A DNA stretch of 64,000 bases from S5-327 sp965116015 (GTDB taxonomy: Bacteria; Chloroflexota; Dehalococcoidia; Lucifugimonadales; Australimonadaceae). Positions 50,930 to 58,808 of the stretch are shown here, in pieces. How positions within the stretch are numbered: position 1 is the stretch's first letter; each line of letters starts with the position of its first letter. The translations under genes and the position numbers were made by a program. The notes under the pieces are model-generated. The model was not told where the DNA came from, did not search any database, and worked only from the letters and a program-made list of their open reading frames with translations. The stretch lies in assembly GCA_965116015.1 (NCBI GenBank), contig OZ220477.1:248001-312000 (forward strand), written 5' to 3'.

Positions 50930-52699
50930 ATGGGGCGGATGAGCAGGGCGGAGTGGGGGTCGGACGTTATTGTGGAGGCGCTTCGGGAGCTGGGGGTGGA
51001 TTATGTGGCGCTGAATCCTGGGGCGACGTTTCGCGGGGTGCATGATTCGCTGGTGAATTATCTGGGGAATGAGCGTCCTGAGCTGATTCTGTGCAATCAC
51101 GAGGAGATTGCGGTGGCGATCGCGCACGGGTACGGGAAGGCGGCGGGGAAGCCGATGGCGGCGTATGTTCACAATGTGGTGGGGCTGCTGCATGCGAGCA
51201 TGGCTATCTATAACGCGTGGGCGAATCGGTCGGGCGTTATCGTGCTTGGGGGCACGGGGCCGGTGGCCGCCGATGGGCGTCGTCCGTGGATCGATTGGAT
51301 CCATACGGCGAGCGTGCAGGGGAATGCGGTGCGGGATTTTGTGAAGTGGGACGATCAGCCGGCGAGCGTGGGGGCGGCGGTTGAGTCGTTGATCCGCGCT
51401 CGGCAGATTGCGATGAGCGCGCCGCAAGGGCCTGTGTACGTTTGCTTTGATGTGGCGACGCAGGAGGAGAGGCTCGATGAGCCGGTGGAGCTGCCGGATT
51501 TCGGGGCGTTTCCGCAGCCGACGCGCATTCAGGCGGATCCTGCGGCGATCGAGGAGGCTGCTGGTCTGCTTGTGTCGGCGGAGCGTCCGGTTATCGTGGC
51601 GGATTTCATTGGGAGGTCGGAGGATGCGGCGAACGCGCTGGTGCGTCTGGCGGAGATGCTGTCGGCGCCGGTTGTGTCGGGGGGCGATCTCTACAATTTT
51701 CCGAGCCGGCATCCGTTGAACGGTACGGGCTCGAAGCGGGAGCTTCTGGGGGAGGCCGACGTTGTTCTGGCGCTTGATGTTTACGATTTGCAGCAGGCGC
51801 TGACGGGTCAGGATTACAGGGAGCGGCGGTTGCGGCATCTGCTGCGGGACGACGCGAAGCTTGTTGATGTCTCGCTGCGGCAGCTGTCGGTGCGGAGCTG
51901 GACGCATGATTACGGGGGGTTGCATCCGACGACGCTCTCGGTGCAGGCGGACATTGGCCTGGCTGTTCCGGCGCTGGCGGATGCGGCGCAGCGGCGGTTG
52001 GACGACGGGCCTGATCGGTCGGGGGAGCTTCGGGAGCGTTGGGGGCGCGTCGCGGGGCTGCACGATGCGGCGGAGGCGGAGGCGCGCCGGACGGTGGAGC
52101 GGCGGTCTGGGGAATCGCCGATCGCGTTGCCGTTTCTGGCGTCGGAGTTGTGGGAGGTGGTGAAGGATTCGGATTGGGCGCTGGGGAACGGCAATCTGCG
52201 GGGCTGGACGGAGCGTTTGTGGGACTATAGGGAGCCGCACCAGGTGATTGAGTCTCGGGGCGGCGGTGGTTTGGGGCAGGGGTTTGGTCATGCGTTGGGG
52301 GTTGCTCTCGCGAACCGGGACAAGGGTCGGCTGACGATTAACATACAGTCGGACGGGGATTTTCTGTTCACGCCCTCGGCGGTGTGGACGGCTGCGCATC
52401 ACAGGATTCCGATGCTTGTGGTGATGTACAACAATCGGACGTATGGGAATGATCTGGGGCATCAGGGGTTGATGGCGGAGACGCGGGGGCGTCCGGATGA
52501 GAACAAGAATATCGGGATCGACATTGATGATCCTTACGTTGATTTTGCGGGTATGGCGCGGTCGTTCGGGGCGTGGGCGGAGGGGCCGATCGATGATCCG
52601 TCGCAGTTGCGGGGGGCGCTTGAGCGGGCGAAGCGGGAGGTGGCGGAGCGCGGGCGGCTTGCGCTCGTTGATGTGGTTACGGAGCTGGGCGATCGCTAG
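50930..52699 (+). CDS. Thiamine-diphosphate-dependent enzyme (acetolactate synthase/benzoylformate decarboxylase-like)
   Basis: 589 residues from ATG 50930 with AAGGAG 6 bp upstream. The PYR domain has the catalytic Glu in ILCNHEEIAVAIAHGYGKAA; the central domain begins near residue 195; the PP domain has the ThDP motif IQSDGDFLFTPSAVWTAAHH, about 27 residues before YNNRTYGND. It resembles decarboxylases or lyases of 2-oxo acids. Reaction unknown; neighbours (hydroxyacid dehydrogenase and cupin) fit oxo-acid catabolism. Confidence 0.85.
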   Translation: MGRMSRAEWGSDVIVEALRELGVDYVALNPGATFRGVHDSLVNYLGNERPELILCNHEEIAVAIAHGYGKAAGKPMAAYVHNVVGLLHASMAIYNAWANRSGVIVLGGTGPVAADGRRPWIDWIHTASVQGNAVRDFVKWDDQPASVGAAVESLIRARQIAMSAPQGPVYVCFDVATQEERLDEPVELPDFGAFPQPTRIQADPAAIEEAAGLLVSAERPVIVADFIGRSEDAANALVRLAEMLSAPVVSGGDLYNFPSRHPLNGTGSKRELLGEADVVLALDVYDLQQALTGQDYRERRLRHLLRDDAKLVDVSLRQLSVRSWTHDYGGLHPTTLSVQADIGLAVPALADAAQRRLDDGPDRSGELRERWGRVAGLHDAAEAEARRTVERRSGESPIALPFLASELWEVVKDSDWALGNGNLRGWTERLWDYREPHQVIESRGGGGLGQGFGHALGVALANRDKGRLTINIQSDGDFLFTPSAVWTAAHHRIPMLVVMYNNRTYGNDLGHQGLMAETRGRPDENKNIGIDIDDPYVDFAGMARSFGAWAEGPIDDPSQLRGALERAKREVAERGRLALVDVVTELGDR

Positions 52700-52825
52700 G
52701 GGAGGGGCGCGCCTGGCGGGGGGCGTTCTGCTGGGGGGCGTTCAGGGGCGCAGGAGGGGCTCGGGCGCAAGGGAGGTTTAGGGGGTTAGGTTGGAGAGGG
52801 CGTTCGCGGGCATAGGAGGAGCGTT

Positions 52826-53248
52826 ATGGCGCAGATGAAGTATATGCGGTTTGGGGAGCAGACGCCGATTTCGCGGGGGAATGGGGCTGTGAGCTATCCG
52901 TTGGTGGGCGGGAAGGATGGGACGGAGGCGTTTACGGCGGGGATCAGCGAGTTTCCGCCGGGGTTTGAGGTTCCGTTGCATTCGCACAATGTTGAGGAGA
53001 TGGTTACTGTGCTGGATGGCGCGGGGGAGTGCGAGATCGACGGGGTTACGCGTCCGGTGGGTCGGTACGACACTACGCTGATTCCTGGGGATGTTGTTCA
53101 CTGTTTCCGGAACACGGGGGATGGGCCTATGAGGATTCTGTGGGTGTATGCGTCGGTGAAGGTGACGCGCACCTTTGCGTCGACTGGCGAGACGGTGGAG
53201 CATCTTTCGGGGAGCGATCTCATCGGCTCCACTGGTTCGCAGGGCTAG
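52826..53248 (+). CDS. Cupin-domain protein
   Basis: 140 residues from ATG 52826 with AGGAGG upstream. Cupin motif 1 is VPLHSHNVEEMVTVLDGAGE (HxH...E) followed by CEIDGVTRPVGRYDTTLIPG; motif 2 is GDVVHCFRNTGDGPMRILWV. A single-domain metal-binding cupin; the function cannot be specified. It precedes the CDF gene by 124 bp. Confidence 0.8.
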   Translation: MAQMKYMRFGEQTPISRGNGAVSYPLVGGKDGTEAFTAGISEFPPGFEVPLHSHNVEEMVTVLDGAGECEIDGVTRPVGRYDTTLIPGDVVHCFRNTGDGPMRILWVYASVKVTRTFASTGETVEHLSGSDLIGSTGSQG

Positions 53249-53372
53249 AACTGGCGCAGGAGGGGTTTCGGCGCGGGGGGCGCTCTGCGCTCTTTGGGAT
53301 GTGTTAGGATGCGCGCGTTTCAGGCGCAGGAGTTCAGCTTGTCCGGGGCCAAGAGGTAATAAGGGGCAAGGT

Positions 53373-54578
53373 ATGCGCGAACCAGGACACGGGAATCACG
53401 AGGGGCACGACCACGATGCGCACGAGGGGCACGACCACGATGCGCACGAGGGGCACGACCACGGGTCGCACGAGGGGCACGATCACGGGTCGCACGAGGG
53501 GCATGACCACGGGTCGCACGAGGGGCACGATCACGGGTCGCACGAGGGGCATGACCACGGGTCGCACGAGGGGCACGATCACGGGTCGCACGAGGGGCAC
53601 GATCACGATGCGCACGAGGGGCATGACCACGGGTCGCACGGGCATGCGGGGCACGATCACGCGCATGATTTGCGGGGGGCAAGCAAGCGGCGGCTGAAGA
53701 TCTCTCTTGTGATGATCTCGACCTATATGGTCGCGGAGGCGGTTGGGGGGTTCTTGTCGGGGAGCTTGGCGCTTATTGCGGACGCGGGGCATATGCTCAC
53801 GGACGCAGCCGCGATTGCGCTGGCGCTGGGGGCTATCGCGATTGCGGACAGGGCGGCGACTGCGGGGCGCACCTACGGGTTGCAGAGGGCTGAGGTGCTG
53901 GCGGCGCTAGTTAATGTTCTGGCGTTGTGGGCGATTGCGATCTGGATTCTGTTCGAGGCTTATCAGCGGGCGTTCAGTGAGACGGTGGAGGTAGACGGGA
54001 TTCCGGTGCTGCTGGTTGGTCTTGGCGGTTTGGGGGTGAACATTGCGGCGGCGTACATTCTGCATTCGTCGTCGCAGCACAGTATGAATGTGGAGGGGGC
54101 GTTCCAGCACGTGATTGCGGACATACTGGGGTCGGTAGGGGTTATCGTGTCGGCTATCGCCATTCTGGCGTTTGAGTGGCATATTGTTGATCCGATACTG
54201 GGGGCGGGGATCGCGTTTCTTATCGCGTTCAACAGCAGGGGGTTGTTCCGTCAGGTGTTCGCTGTGCTGCTGGAGAGCGTTCCGGCGCACATTGATGTGT
54301 ACAAGCTGTGCAGCGATATCGAGAAGATCAGGGGGGTTACGGTAATCCATGATGTTCACGTGTGGACTATCACGTCGGGGAGCGAGGCGTTCACGGCGCA
54401 CGTGCTGGTGGATCCTGAGTGGACGGACACGAGGGGGATTCTGGAGGAGGTCAAGAGTCTGGTGCATGAGCGGTACGGGATCGAGCACGTTACCATTCAG
54501 CTGGACTCTACGGCGGCGAGTTGCCGGGCTGAGAATCATCACGTAGAGCACTTGCTGGCGGAATCGCGCACGGGCTGA
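53373..54578 (+). CDS. Cation diffusion facilitator (zinc-type exporter) with His-repeat N-terminus
   Basis: 401 residues from ATG 53373 (MREPGHGN). Residues 9-88 are ten tandem octapeptides HEGHDH(DA/GS), then HGHAGHDHAHDL. Six membrane helices follow; metal-site residues lie in ALIADAGHMLTDAAAIALAL (helix 2, HxxxD) and VEGAFQHVIADILGSVGVIV (helix 5, HxxxD), both typical of zinc-transporting CDF proteins. The C-terminal cytosolic domain contains VTVIHDVHVWTITSGSEAFT. It exports Zn2+ or similar ions. It is the first gene of the metal cluster. Confidence 0.92.
   Translation: MREPGHGNHEGHDHDAHEGHDHDAHEGHDHGSHEGHDHGSHEGHDHGSHEGHDHGSHEGHDHGSHEGHDHGSHEGHDHDAHEGHDHGSHGHAGHDHAHDLRGASKRRLKISLVMISTYMVAEAVGGFLSGSLALIADAGHMLTDAAAIALALGAIAIADRAATAGRTYGLQRAEVLAALVNVLALWAIAIWILFEAYQRAFSETVEVDGIPVLLVGLGGLGVNIAAAYILHSSSQHSMNVEGAFQHVIADILGSVGVIVSAIAILAFEWHIVDPILGAGIAFLIAFNSRGLFRQVFAVLLESVPAHIDVYKLCSDIEKIRGVTVIHDVHVWTITSGSEAFTAHVLVDPEWTDTRGILEEVKSLVHERYGIEHVTIQLDSTAASCRAENHHVEHLLAESRTG
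53397..53636. repeat. Ten 24-bp tandem repeats encoding HEGHDH(DA/GS)
   Basis: Unit CACGAGGGGCACGA(C/T)CAC plus GATGCG or GGGTCG, ten copies in frame, differing by silent and DA/GS changes. Repeat number changes keep the frame, so the size of the metal-binding tail can vary. Confidence 0.92.
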
Positions 54579-54588
54579 GTGGCAGGGG

Positions 54589-54618
54589 TTGACGCGGTTG
54601 CGGTTGGGCTGCTATGCT
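54589..54618 (+). promoter_or_regulatory. Promoter of the Fur-family regulator gene
   Basis: TTGACG (54589-54594), 18-bp spacer, TATGCT (54613-54618), with an operator just downstream at 54627-54643. Confidence 0.7.
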
Positions 54619-54626
54619 AGGCGCGA

Positions 54627-54643
54627 TTGATACGGAGTATCGA
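54627..54643. promoter_or_regulatory. Fur/Zur-type operator 1
   Basis: TTGATAC-GGA-GTATCGA, an inverted repeat with 6 of 7 arm bases matching. It overlaps the ribosome site (GGAG) and lies 9 bp after the -10 box, so binding would block the regulator's own gene. It matches the perfect copy at 55126-55140. Confidence 0.7.
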
Positions 54644-54644
54644 A

Positions 54645-55085
54645 ATGACTAACCTCATCGCGCCGAAACCGGACATCGATATCATTGGGGTTCTGGCGGA
54701 CCGCGGCTACAGGCCGACGGGTCCTCGCCGGGCGATTGTCCAGGCGCTCGAGGGGAAGGGCGAGGGGTTTACTGCGGAGGATGTGGTTGCGGAGCTGCCC
54801 GGAGTGGGCAGGGCGACCGTCTTCCGCACCTTGAAGCTGCTGCTGGAGGTTGGGCTGATCTGCAAGCTGAACCTTGTGGACGGGGCTCCGCGTTACAGTC
54901 TCGCGCGGAAGGAGCATCATCATCACGTTGTGTGCGTGAGTTGCGGCTGCATCGGCGAGTTTCGCGCGGGGACTATTGAGCGCGTTATGCGGGCGCTGGA
55001 TGGGGATATTCCGGGGGGGATTATCGGGCATCGCATCGAAGTGTACGTTACCTGCAACCGCTGCCTAGGGAAGGAAGCCGCGTAG
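54645..55085 (+). CDS. Fur-family metalloregulator, probably zinc-type (Zur)
   Basis: 146 residues from ATG 54645. Winged helix: RGYRPTGPRRAIVQALEGKG and PGVGRATVFRTLKLLLEVGL (recognition helix). Metal sites: the HHHH stretch in RKEHHHHVVCVSCGCIGEFR and the Cys pairs CVSCGC and CNRC near the end, giving the structural Zn site. Encoded between an exporter and a ZnuABC-type uptake system and preceded by its own operator, it most likely represses uptake when zinc is ample. Iron or manganese sensing is not excluded. Confidence 0.9.
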   Translation: MTNLIAPKPDIDIIGVLADRGYRPTGPRRAIVQALEGKGEGFTAEDVVAELPGVGRATVFRTLKLLLEVGLICKLNLVDGAPRYSLARKEHHHHVVCVSCGCIGEFRAGTIERVMRALDGDIPGGIIGHRIEVYVTCNRCLGKEAA

Positions 55086-55125
55086 GGCGCGGGACCGGGT
55101 GAAGCGTGATGCGGGCGCGGTTTAC

Positions 55126-55140
55126 TGATACAAAGTATCA
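55126..55140. promoter_or_regulatory. Fur/Zur-type operator 2
   Basis: TGATAC-AAA-GTATCA, a perfect inverted repeat 52 bp upstream of the ZnuA-like ATG. The only other good copy in the window stands before the regulator gene. The surrounding sequence is unusually A+T-rich, as expected for a promoter region. Confidence 0.75.
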
Positions 55141-55191
55141 TAGCTAACCACGTGAAGAAGTAGAGAAGCAAGAGATTTAAGGAGAGTTTAG

Positions 55192-56526
55192 ATGAAAGGT
55201 CTGATACGTAGTGTCGATAGTCGGTTGATTCGCGCACCGTGGCGCGTACTTCCCGCGCTCTTATTGGTCGTTGCGGCCGTTGCTGCGGCTGCGTGCGGGG
55301 ATGAGTCGCCCACGCCCACGCCCGAGCCGCCGACGCACACCCCTACGCCGACGCACACTCCGACGCATACTCCGACGCCCATGCCCGAGCCGCCGCGGGT
55401 GGTGACGACGTCGAACATTGTCGGCGACTGGGTTGAGAACGTTGGCGGGGACTATGTCGACACGTTCAGTTTGTTGCCAACCGGGGCCGACCCGCATGCG
55501 TATCAGCCAGGGGCTGCAGATGTAGCGAGGGTGGCCGACGCGGATCTTATTCTGAGCGTGGGTCTTGGTCTTGAGCAGGGGTGGTTCGTTGAGCTGCTCG
55601 AGAATGCATCGAACGATTCTTCGTCTGTCATCGAGCTGGCCGAGCTGATCGACCCGATTGAGTTTTCGGATATCCACGATGAGCACGGGGATGAGGACGG
55701 GGACGGGGATGAGGACGAGCACGGGGATGAGGACGGGGACGGGGATGAGGACGAGCACGGGGATGAGGACGGGGACGGGGATGAGGACGAGCACGGGGAT
55801 GAGGATGAGCACGGGGATGAGGATGAGCACGGGGATGAGGACGAGCACGGGGATGAGGATGAGCACGGGGATGAGGACGAGCACGGGGATGAGGATGAGC
55901 ACGGGGATGAGGATGAGCACGGGGATGAGGACGAGCACGGGGATGAGGATGAGCACGGGGATGAGGACGAGCACGGGGATGAGGATGAGCACGGACACGG
56001 CTCGGAGGACCCGCACTTCTGGTTCGATCCGCTGCGCGTGAAGGTTGCGGTTGATGTGATCGTTGCGCAGCTGTCGATGCTTGAACCTGATTACGCGGAC
56101 GAGTACGCCGCCAATGCTACGGCGTTCAAGGCGGAGCTCGACGATCTGCACGAGTGGACGCTGGAGCAGGTTGCTTTGGTTCCGGATGAGCGGCGTCTTC
56201 TGGTTACGTCGCATGATAGTCTCGGTTACTTCGCCAGCTTGTACGGTTTCGAGGTTATAGGGGTGGTGCTTTCGACGACGACTGAGGTTGATCCGTCGGC
56301 GGAGGAGCTGGCTGAGCTGGTGGATGAAGTGAGGGAGTATGGGGTTCCGGCGGTGTTTGGGGAGACGATAGTGTCGGAGCGTCTGGCGAGGGCGGTTGCG
56401 GAGGAGTCGGGCGTGCAGCTGGTGCGGCTCTATTCCGGGTCGCTTGGCGTGGATGGGAGCGGGACGGAGACGTACATCGGGATGTTCCGGAAGAATGTTG
56501 AGCTGATTGCGGGGGCGCTGCGATGA
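55192..56526 (+). CDS. znuA: Metal-binding ABC-transporter lipoprotein (ZnuA/TroA type) with expanded acidic-His loop
   Basis: 444 residues from ATG 55192 with AAGGAGAG upstream. A lipobox (VAAAAC) and a Thr-Pro-His spacer are followed by the cluster A-1 fold. Metal ligands: His in PTGADPHAYQPGAADV, His in EDPHFWFDPLRVKVAV, His in LVTSHDSLGYFASLYG and an acidic residue in VFGETIVSERLARA. Between the first and second ligands lies a loop of about 105 residues built on DEHGDE repeats (55678-55995), far longer than usual for ZnuA. Such His/acidic loops collect zinc. The stop overlaps the next gene. Confidence 0.93.
   Translation: MKGLIRSVDSRLIRAPWRVLPALLLVVAAVAAAACGDESPTPTPEPPTHTPTPTHTPTHTPTPMPEPPRVVTTSNIVGDWVENVGGDYVDTFSLLPTGADPHAYQPGAADVARVADADLILSVGLGLEQGWFVELLENASNDSSSVIELAELIDPIEFSDIHDEHGDEDGDGDEDEHGDEDGDGDEDEHGDEDGDGDEDEHGDEDEHGDEDEHGDEDEHGDEDEHGDEDEHGDEDEHGDEDEHGDEDEHGDEDEHGDEDEHGDEDEHGHGSEDPHFWFDPLRVKVAVDVIVAQLSMLEPDYADEYAANATAFKAELDDLHEWTLEQVALVPDERRLLVTSHDSLGYFASLYGFEVIGVVLSTTTEVDPSAEELAELVDEVREYGVPAVFGETIVSERLARAVAEESGVQLVRLYSGSLGVDGSGTETYIGMFRKNVELIAGALR
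55678..55998. repeat. 18-bp tandem repeats encoding DEHGDE
   Basis: Units of GATGAGCACGGGGATGAG with C/T variation at the third base of Asp codons, about 17 copies including three longer GDGDED variants. All changes keep the frame. Short reads could not fix the copy number reliably. Confidence 0.9.
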
Positions 56527-57272
56527 CGATTTCGGGTTTGGGGATAACGGCGCGGGATGTGGCGGTGGATCGGAGGGGGTTCCGTGCGCTCACGAACGTG
56601 AGCTTCGATATTGGTTCGGGCAAGCTTGTGGGGGTTGTTGGTCCGAACGGGGCGGGGAAGAGCACGCTGTTCGATGCTGTGGCGGGGGCATTGCCGCTTG
56701 CGGAGGGGGCTATTGATCTTCGGGGGGAGCTGGCGTATGTGCCACAGCGGGACAGCATTAATTGGAGTTTCCCCGCCACGGTGGAGGATGTGGCGATGAT
56801 GGGGAGGTACAGCGTGGGGGGGTGGTTTCGGCGGGCGAGCAGGGGGGACAGGGATGTTGTTTGTTCGTGTCTGGAGCGCGTGGGGCTTTGGGATCGGCGG
56901 GCGTCGTCGGTGGCCAAGTTGTCGGGGGGTCAGCGTCAGCGGGCGTTCATTGCGAGGGCTCTGGCGCAGGATGCGAGCATTCTTATGCTGGACGAGGCGT
57001 TCAGCGGGGTAGATGTGGGTGCGCAGGAGGGGATTGTTGATGTGTTGCAGTCGCTGCGGGACGAGGGGCGGATTGTTTTGCTGGCGACGCATGATTTGAC
57101 GAATATCGCGGAGCGGTTCGACTTGATTCTGTGCATCAACCGGCATGTGTGCGCGTTCGGGCCTCCGGCAGAGGCGTTTACGGTCGATGTGCTGGAGGAG
57201 TTGTACGGTTCGCACGGGATTGACCTGGGGGCGCAGGGGGGAGGTTCGTGGCGGAGGCACGCCCATGCTTGA
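56523..57272 (+). CDS. znuC: Metal ABC-transporter ATP-binding protein (ZnuC type)
   Basis: 249 residues; ATG overlaps the ZnuA stop by 4 bp. Walker A GVVGPNGAGKSTLFDAVAGA, Q loop YVPQRDSINWSFPATVEDVA, signature LSGGQRQRAFIARALAQ, Walker B ILMLDEAFSGVD and switch His in LLATHDLTNIAERFD. The Q-loop stretch SINWSFPATV is typical of the zinc/manganese group of ABC ATPases. Confidence 0.94.
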   Translation: MTISGLGITARDVAVDRRGFRALTNVSFDIGSGKLVGVVGPNGAGKSTLFDAVAGALPLAEGAIDLRGELAYVPQRDSINWSFPATVEDVAMMGRYSVGGWFRRASRGDRDVVCSCLERVGLWDRRASSVAKLSGGQRQRAFIARALAQDASILMLDEAFSGVDVGAQEGIVDVLQSLRDEGRIVLLATHDLTNIAERFDLILCINRHVCAFGPPAEAFTVDVLEELYGSHGIDLGAQGGGSWRRHAHA

Positions 57273-58095
57273 TACGCTCTTTGGTCCGTTTGAGTACGGG
57301 TTTATGAGGCGGGCGCTGGTTGTTTCGGTTCTGGTGGGGGTTATGTGTCCGCTGCTGGGGGCGTATGTGATTACGCGGGGCCGGGCGTTTATGGGGGACG
57401 CGCTTGCGCATTCGGTGCTGCCGGGGATGGCTGTTGCGTTCATGCTTGGGGTGAGCCCTTTTTTCGCGGCGGTTCCGGCGGGGGTTGTTGTTGCGCTGCT
57501 GATGGGTGCGGTGAGCCGTCGGACGGGGATAGCTGAGGATACGTCGATAGGGATTGTTTTCGCGGCGATGTTTGCGCTTGGTCTCGTGCTGCTTTCGAAG
57601 GGGAACAACATAACGGTGAACGTTGAGGACTTGTTGCTGGGGCAGGTGCTTGGGGTTTCGGGAACTGATGTGCTGGTGTCGCTTGGTTTGACTGGGGTCG
57701 TGATTGTGGGGCTGTACGGGTTTCACCGCCAGTTCGTTTACACGACGTTTGATCCGGTGGGTGCGGCGGTTGTGGGCATCCGGACGGGGTTAGTGGAGTA
57801 CATGCTGCTGGGGTTGCTTGCGCTGGTGATTGTGATCGGGATTCAGGCGGCTGGGATTGTGCTGGTGATGGCGATGCTGGTGACGCCTGCGGCGACTGGC
57901 TACATGCTTGCGCGCAGGTTCGTGGGAGTGATGATTGTGGGGGCTCTTGCGGGGGCGGTGTCGGCGGTGGTTGGGCTTTATCTTTCGTTCTATGCGGATC
58001 TGCCGTCGGGGCCGGCGATGGCTTTGGTCGCGACGGCGCTGTTCGCGGCGGCGGCTCTGGTTAGGGAAAGGGGGGCGCTCAGGAGCGAAGCGTAG
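57265..58095 (+). CDS. znuB: Metal ABC-transporter permease (ZnuB type)
   Basis: 276 residues from ATG 57265, overlapping znuC by 8 bp. Eight or nine hydrophobic helices, with the family signatures PLLGAYVITRGRAFMGDALA and HSVLPGMAVAFML near the start, GIVFAAMFALGLVLLS, and LVIVIGIQAAGIVLVMAMLV with TPAATGYMLARR late. It completes the uptake system with the lipoprotein and ATPase. Confidence 0.93.
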   Translation: MLDTLFGPFEYGFMRRALVVSVLVGVMCPLLGAYVITRGRAFMGDALAHSVLPGMAVAFMLGVSPFFAAVPAGVVVALLMGAVSRRTGIAEDTSIGIVFAAMFALGLVLLSKGNNITVNVEDLLLGQVLGVSGTDVLVSLGLTGVVIVGLYGFHRQFVYTTFDPVGAAVVGIRTGLVEYMLLGLLALVIVIGIQAAGIVLVMAMLVTPAATGYMLARRFVGVMIVGALAGAVSAVVGLYLSFYADLPSGPAMALVATALFAAAALVRERGALRSEA

Positions 58096-58225
58096 CGGTT
58101 AGGTTGTTCCATCTTTGATATCCGGCAGTATTTTCCGAACGGCTGAGTTTCTTGGGGCTCGGGATGGCCGGAGGGGCGCCTTCGTTGGTTTGTTGGAGGG
58201 AGGCGCTGGCGGGTTGTCTTGTTGA

Positions 58226-58255
58226 TTGACAGGACGGCGTGGGCGGTTTTATGGT
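58226..58255 (+). promoter_or_regulatory. Promoter of the His-rich microprotein gene
   Basis: TTGACA (58226-58231), 18-bp spacer, TATGGT (58250-58255), 53 bp before the ATG at 58308. No TGATAC-type operator is present, so the gene may be constitutive or under another control. Confidence 0.65.
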
Positions 58256-58307
58256 TGTGAGGACGGCAGCCGCAGGTTGACCACACAGCAACCCACAGGA
58301 GGATGGA

Positions 58308-58529
58308 ATGACGACGCAGCAGCATACCCATGAGACTCACGAGTGCGACGGGCACGAGCATCACGCAGGCGAGCACATCCACAACGTTCACGAGTGCGAT
58401 GAGCACGAGCACCACGGCGACGAGCCGGGGCACGTGCACAACGTTCACGAGTGCGACGAGCACGAGCACCACGCGGGCGAGCACATCCACGATCCCCACG
58501 AGTGCGACGGGCACGAGCATCACGCCTAG
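58308..58529 (+). CDS. His/Cys/acidic-rich metal-buffering microprotein
   Basis: 73 residues from ATG 58308 with AGGAGG upstream. It contains 24 His and 4 Cys and is almost wholly His, Glu, Asp, Gly and Cys. Four copies of HECD(G/E)HEHH are separated by AGEHIHNV-type linkers. No signal peptide or hydrophobic segment is present, so it is probably cytosolic. It resembles no named metallothionein that I know, but the composition is that of a zinc, nickel or copper store or chaperone. It has its own promoter and terminator and follows the ZnuABC operon on the same strand. Confidence 0.8.
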   Translation: MTTQQHTHETHECDGHEHHAGEHIHNVHECDEHEHHGDEPGHVHNVHECDEHEHHAGEHIHDPHECDGHEHHA

Positions 58530-58538
58530 ATCTGGAGG

Positions 58539-58554
58539 CGGCCAGCCGGCTGGC
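58539..58554. repeat. 16-bp perfect palindrome after the microprotein gene
   Basis: GGCCAGCCGGCTGGCC, 10 bp past the stop. It could help stabilise the mRNA 3' end or bind a protein. Confidence 0.5.
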
Positions 58555-58596
58555 CGAAGTCTGCGCTAAAGGGCGGCTGCCCACTGGTTGCTATGG

Positions 58597-58633
58597 AGGG
58601 CCCTGTATTCCTTAGGGAACGCGGGGCCCTTTC
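58597..58633 (+). terminator. Stem-loop with T-rich end after the microprotein gene
   Basis: AGGGCCC, inner stem TTCC/GGAA, then GGGCCCTTT. The 7-bp GC stem followed by TTTCATT is the best intrinsic-type terminator in the window. Confidence 0.7.
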
Positions 58634-58791
58634 ATTCATGCTCGGCATCTGTGCTTGGCGTCGGCGCAGGGCTGGGTTGTCTGAGCGCGGGGGATTGAAC
58701 GGACGGGGCGACTGCGAAGGGAAGGCAAGGGGGTAGGGCGGTTGTTGCTCTCCCTGCTGCGACTCGCCCTGCTGCAATCGGCTGCAATCGG

Positions 58792-58797
58792 CTACAA
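58792..58797 (+). promoter_or_regulatory. TACAAT -10 box directly before the Rieske homologue
   Basis: TACAAT (58792-58797) ends 11 bp before the ATG at 58809, so the transcript would be leaderless or nearly so. The preceding CTGCAATCGG is repeated in tandem. Confidence 0.4.
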
Positions 58798-58808
58798 TCG
58801 GCGGCGCG

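Noticed and set aside
53397..53636. CRISPR-like direct repeats
   Set aside because: The 24-bp units are contiguous without spacers and encode a His-rich protein tail in frame.
55678..55998. CRISPR or noncoding satellite
   Set aside because: The 18-bp units are in frame inside a complete ZnuA-type gene, between conserved metal ligands.
58113..58136. Third Fur/Zur box near TTGATAT...AGTATT
   Set aside because: The half sites are 3 bp too far apart and the right arm mismatches, so it does not fit the TGATAC-N3-GTATCA pattern.
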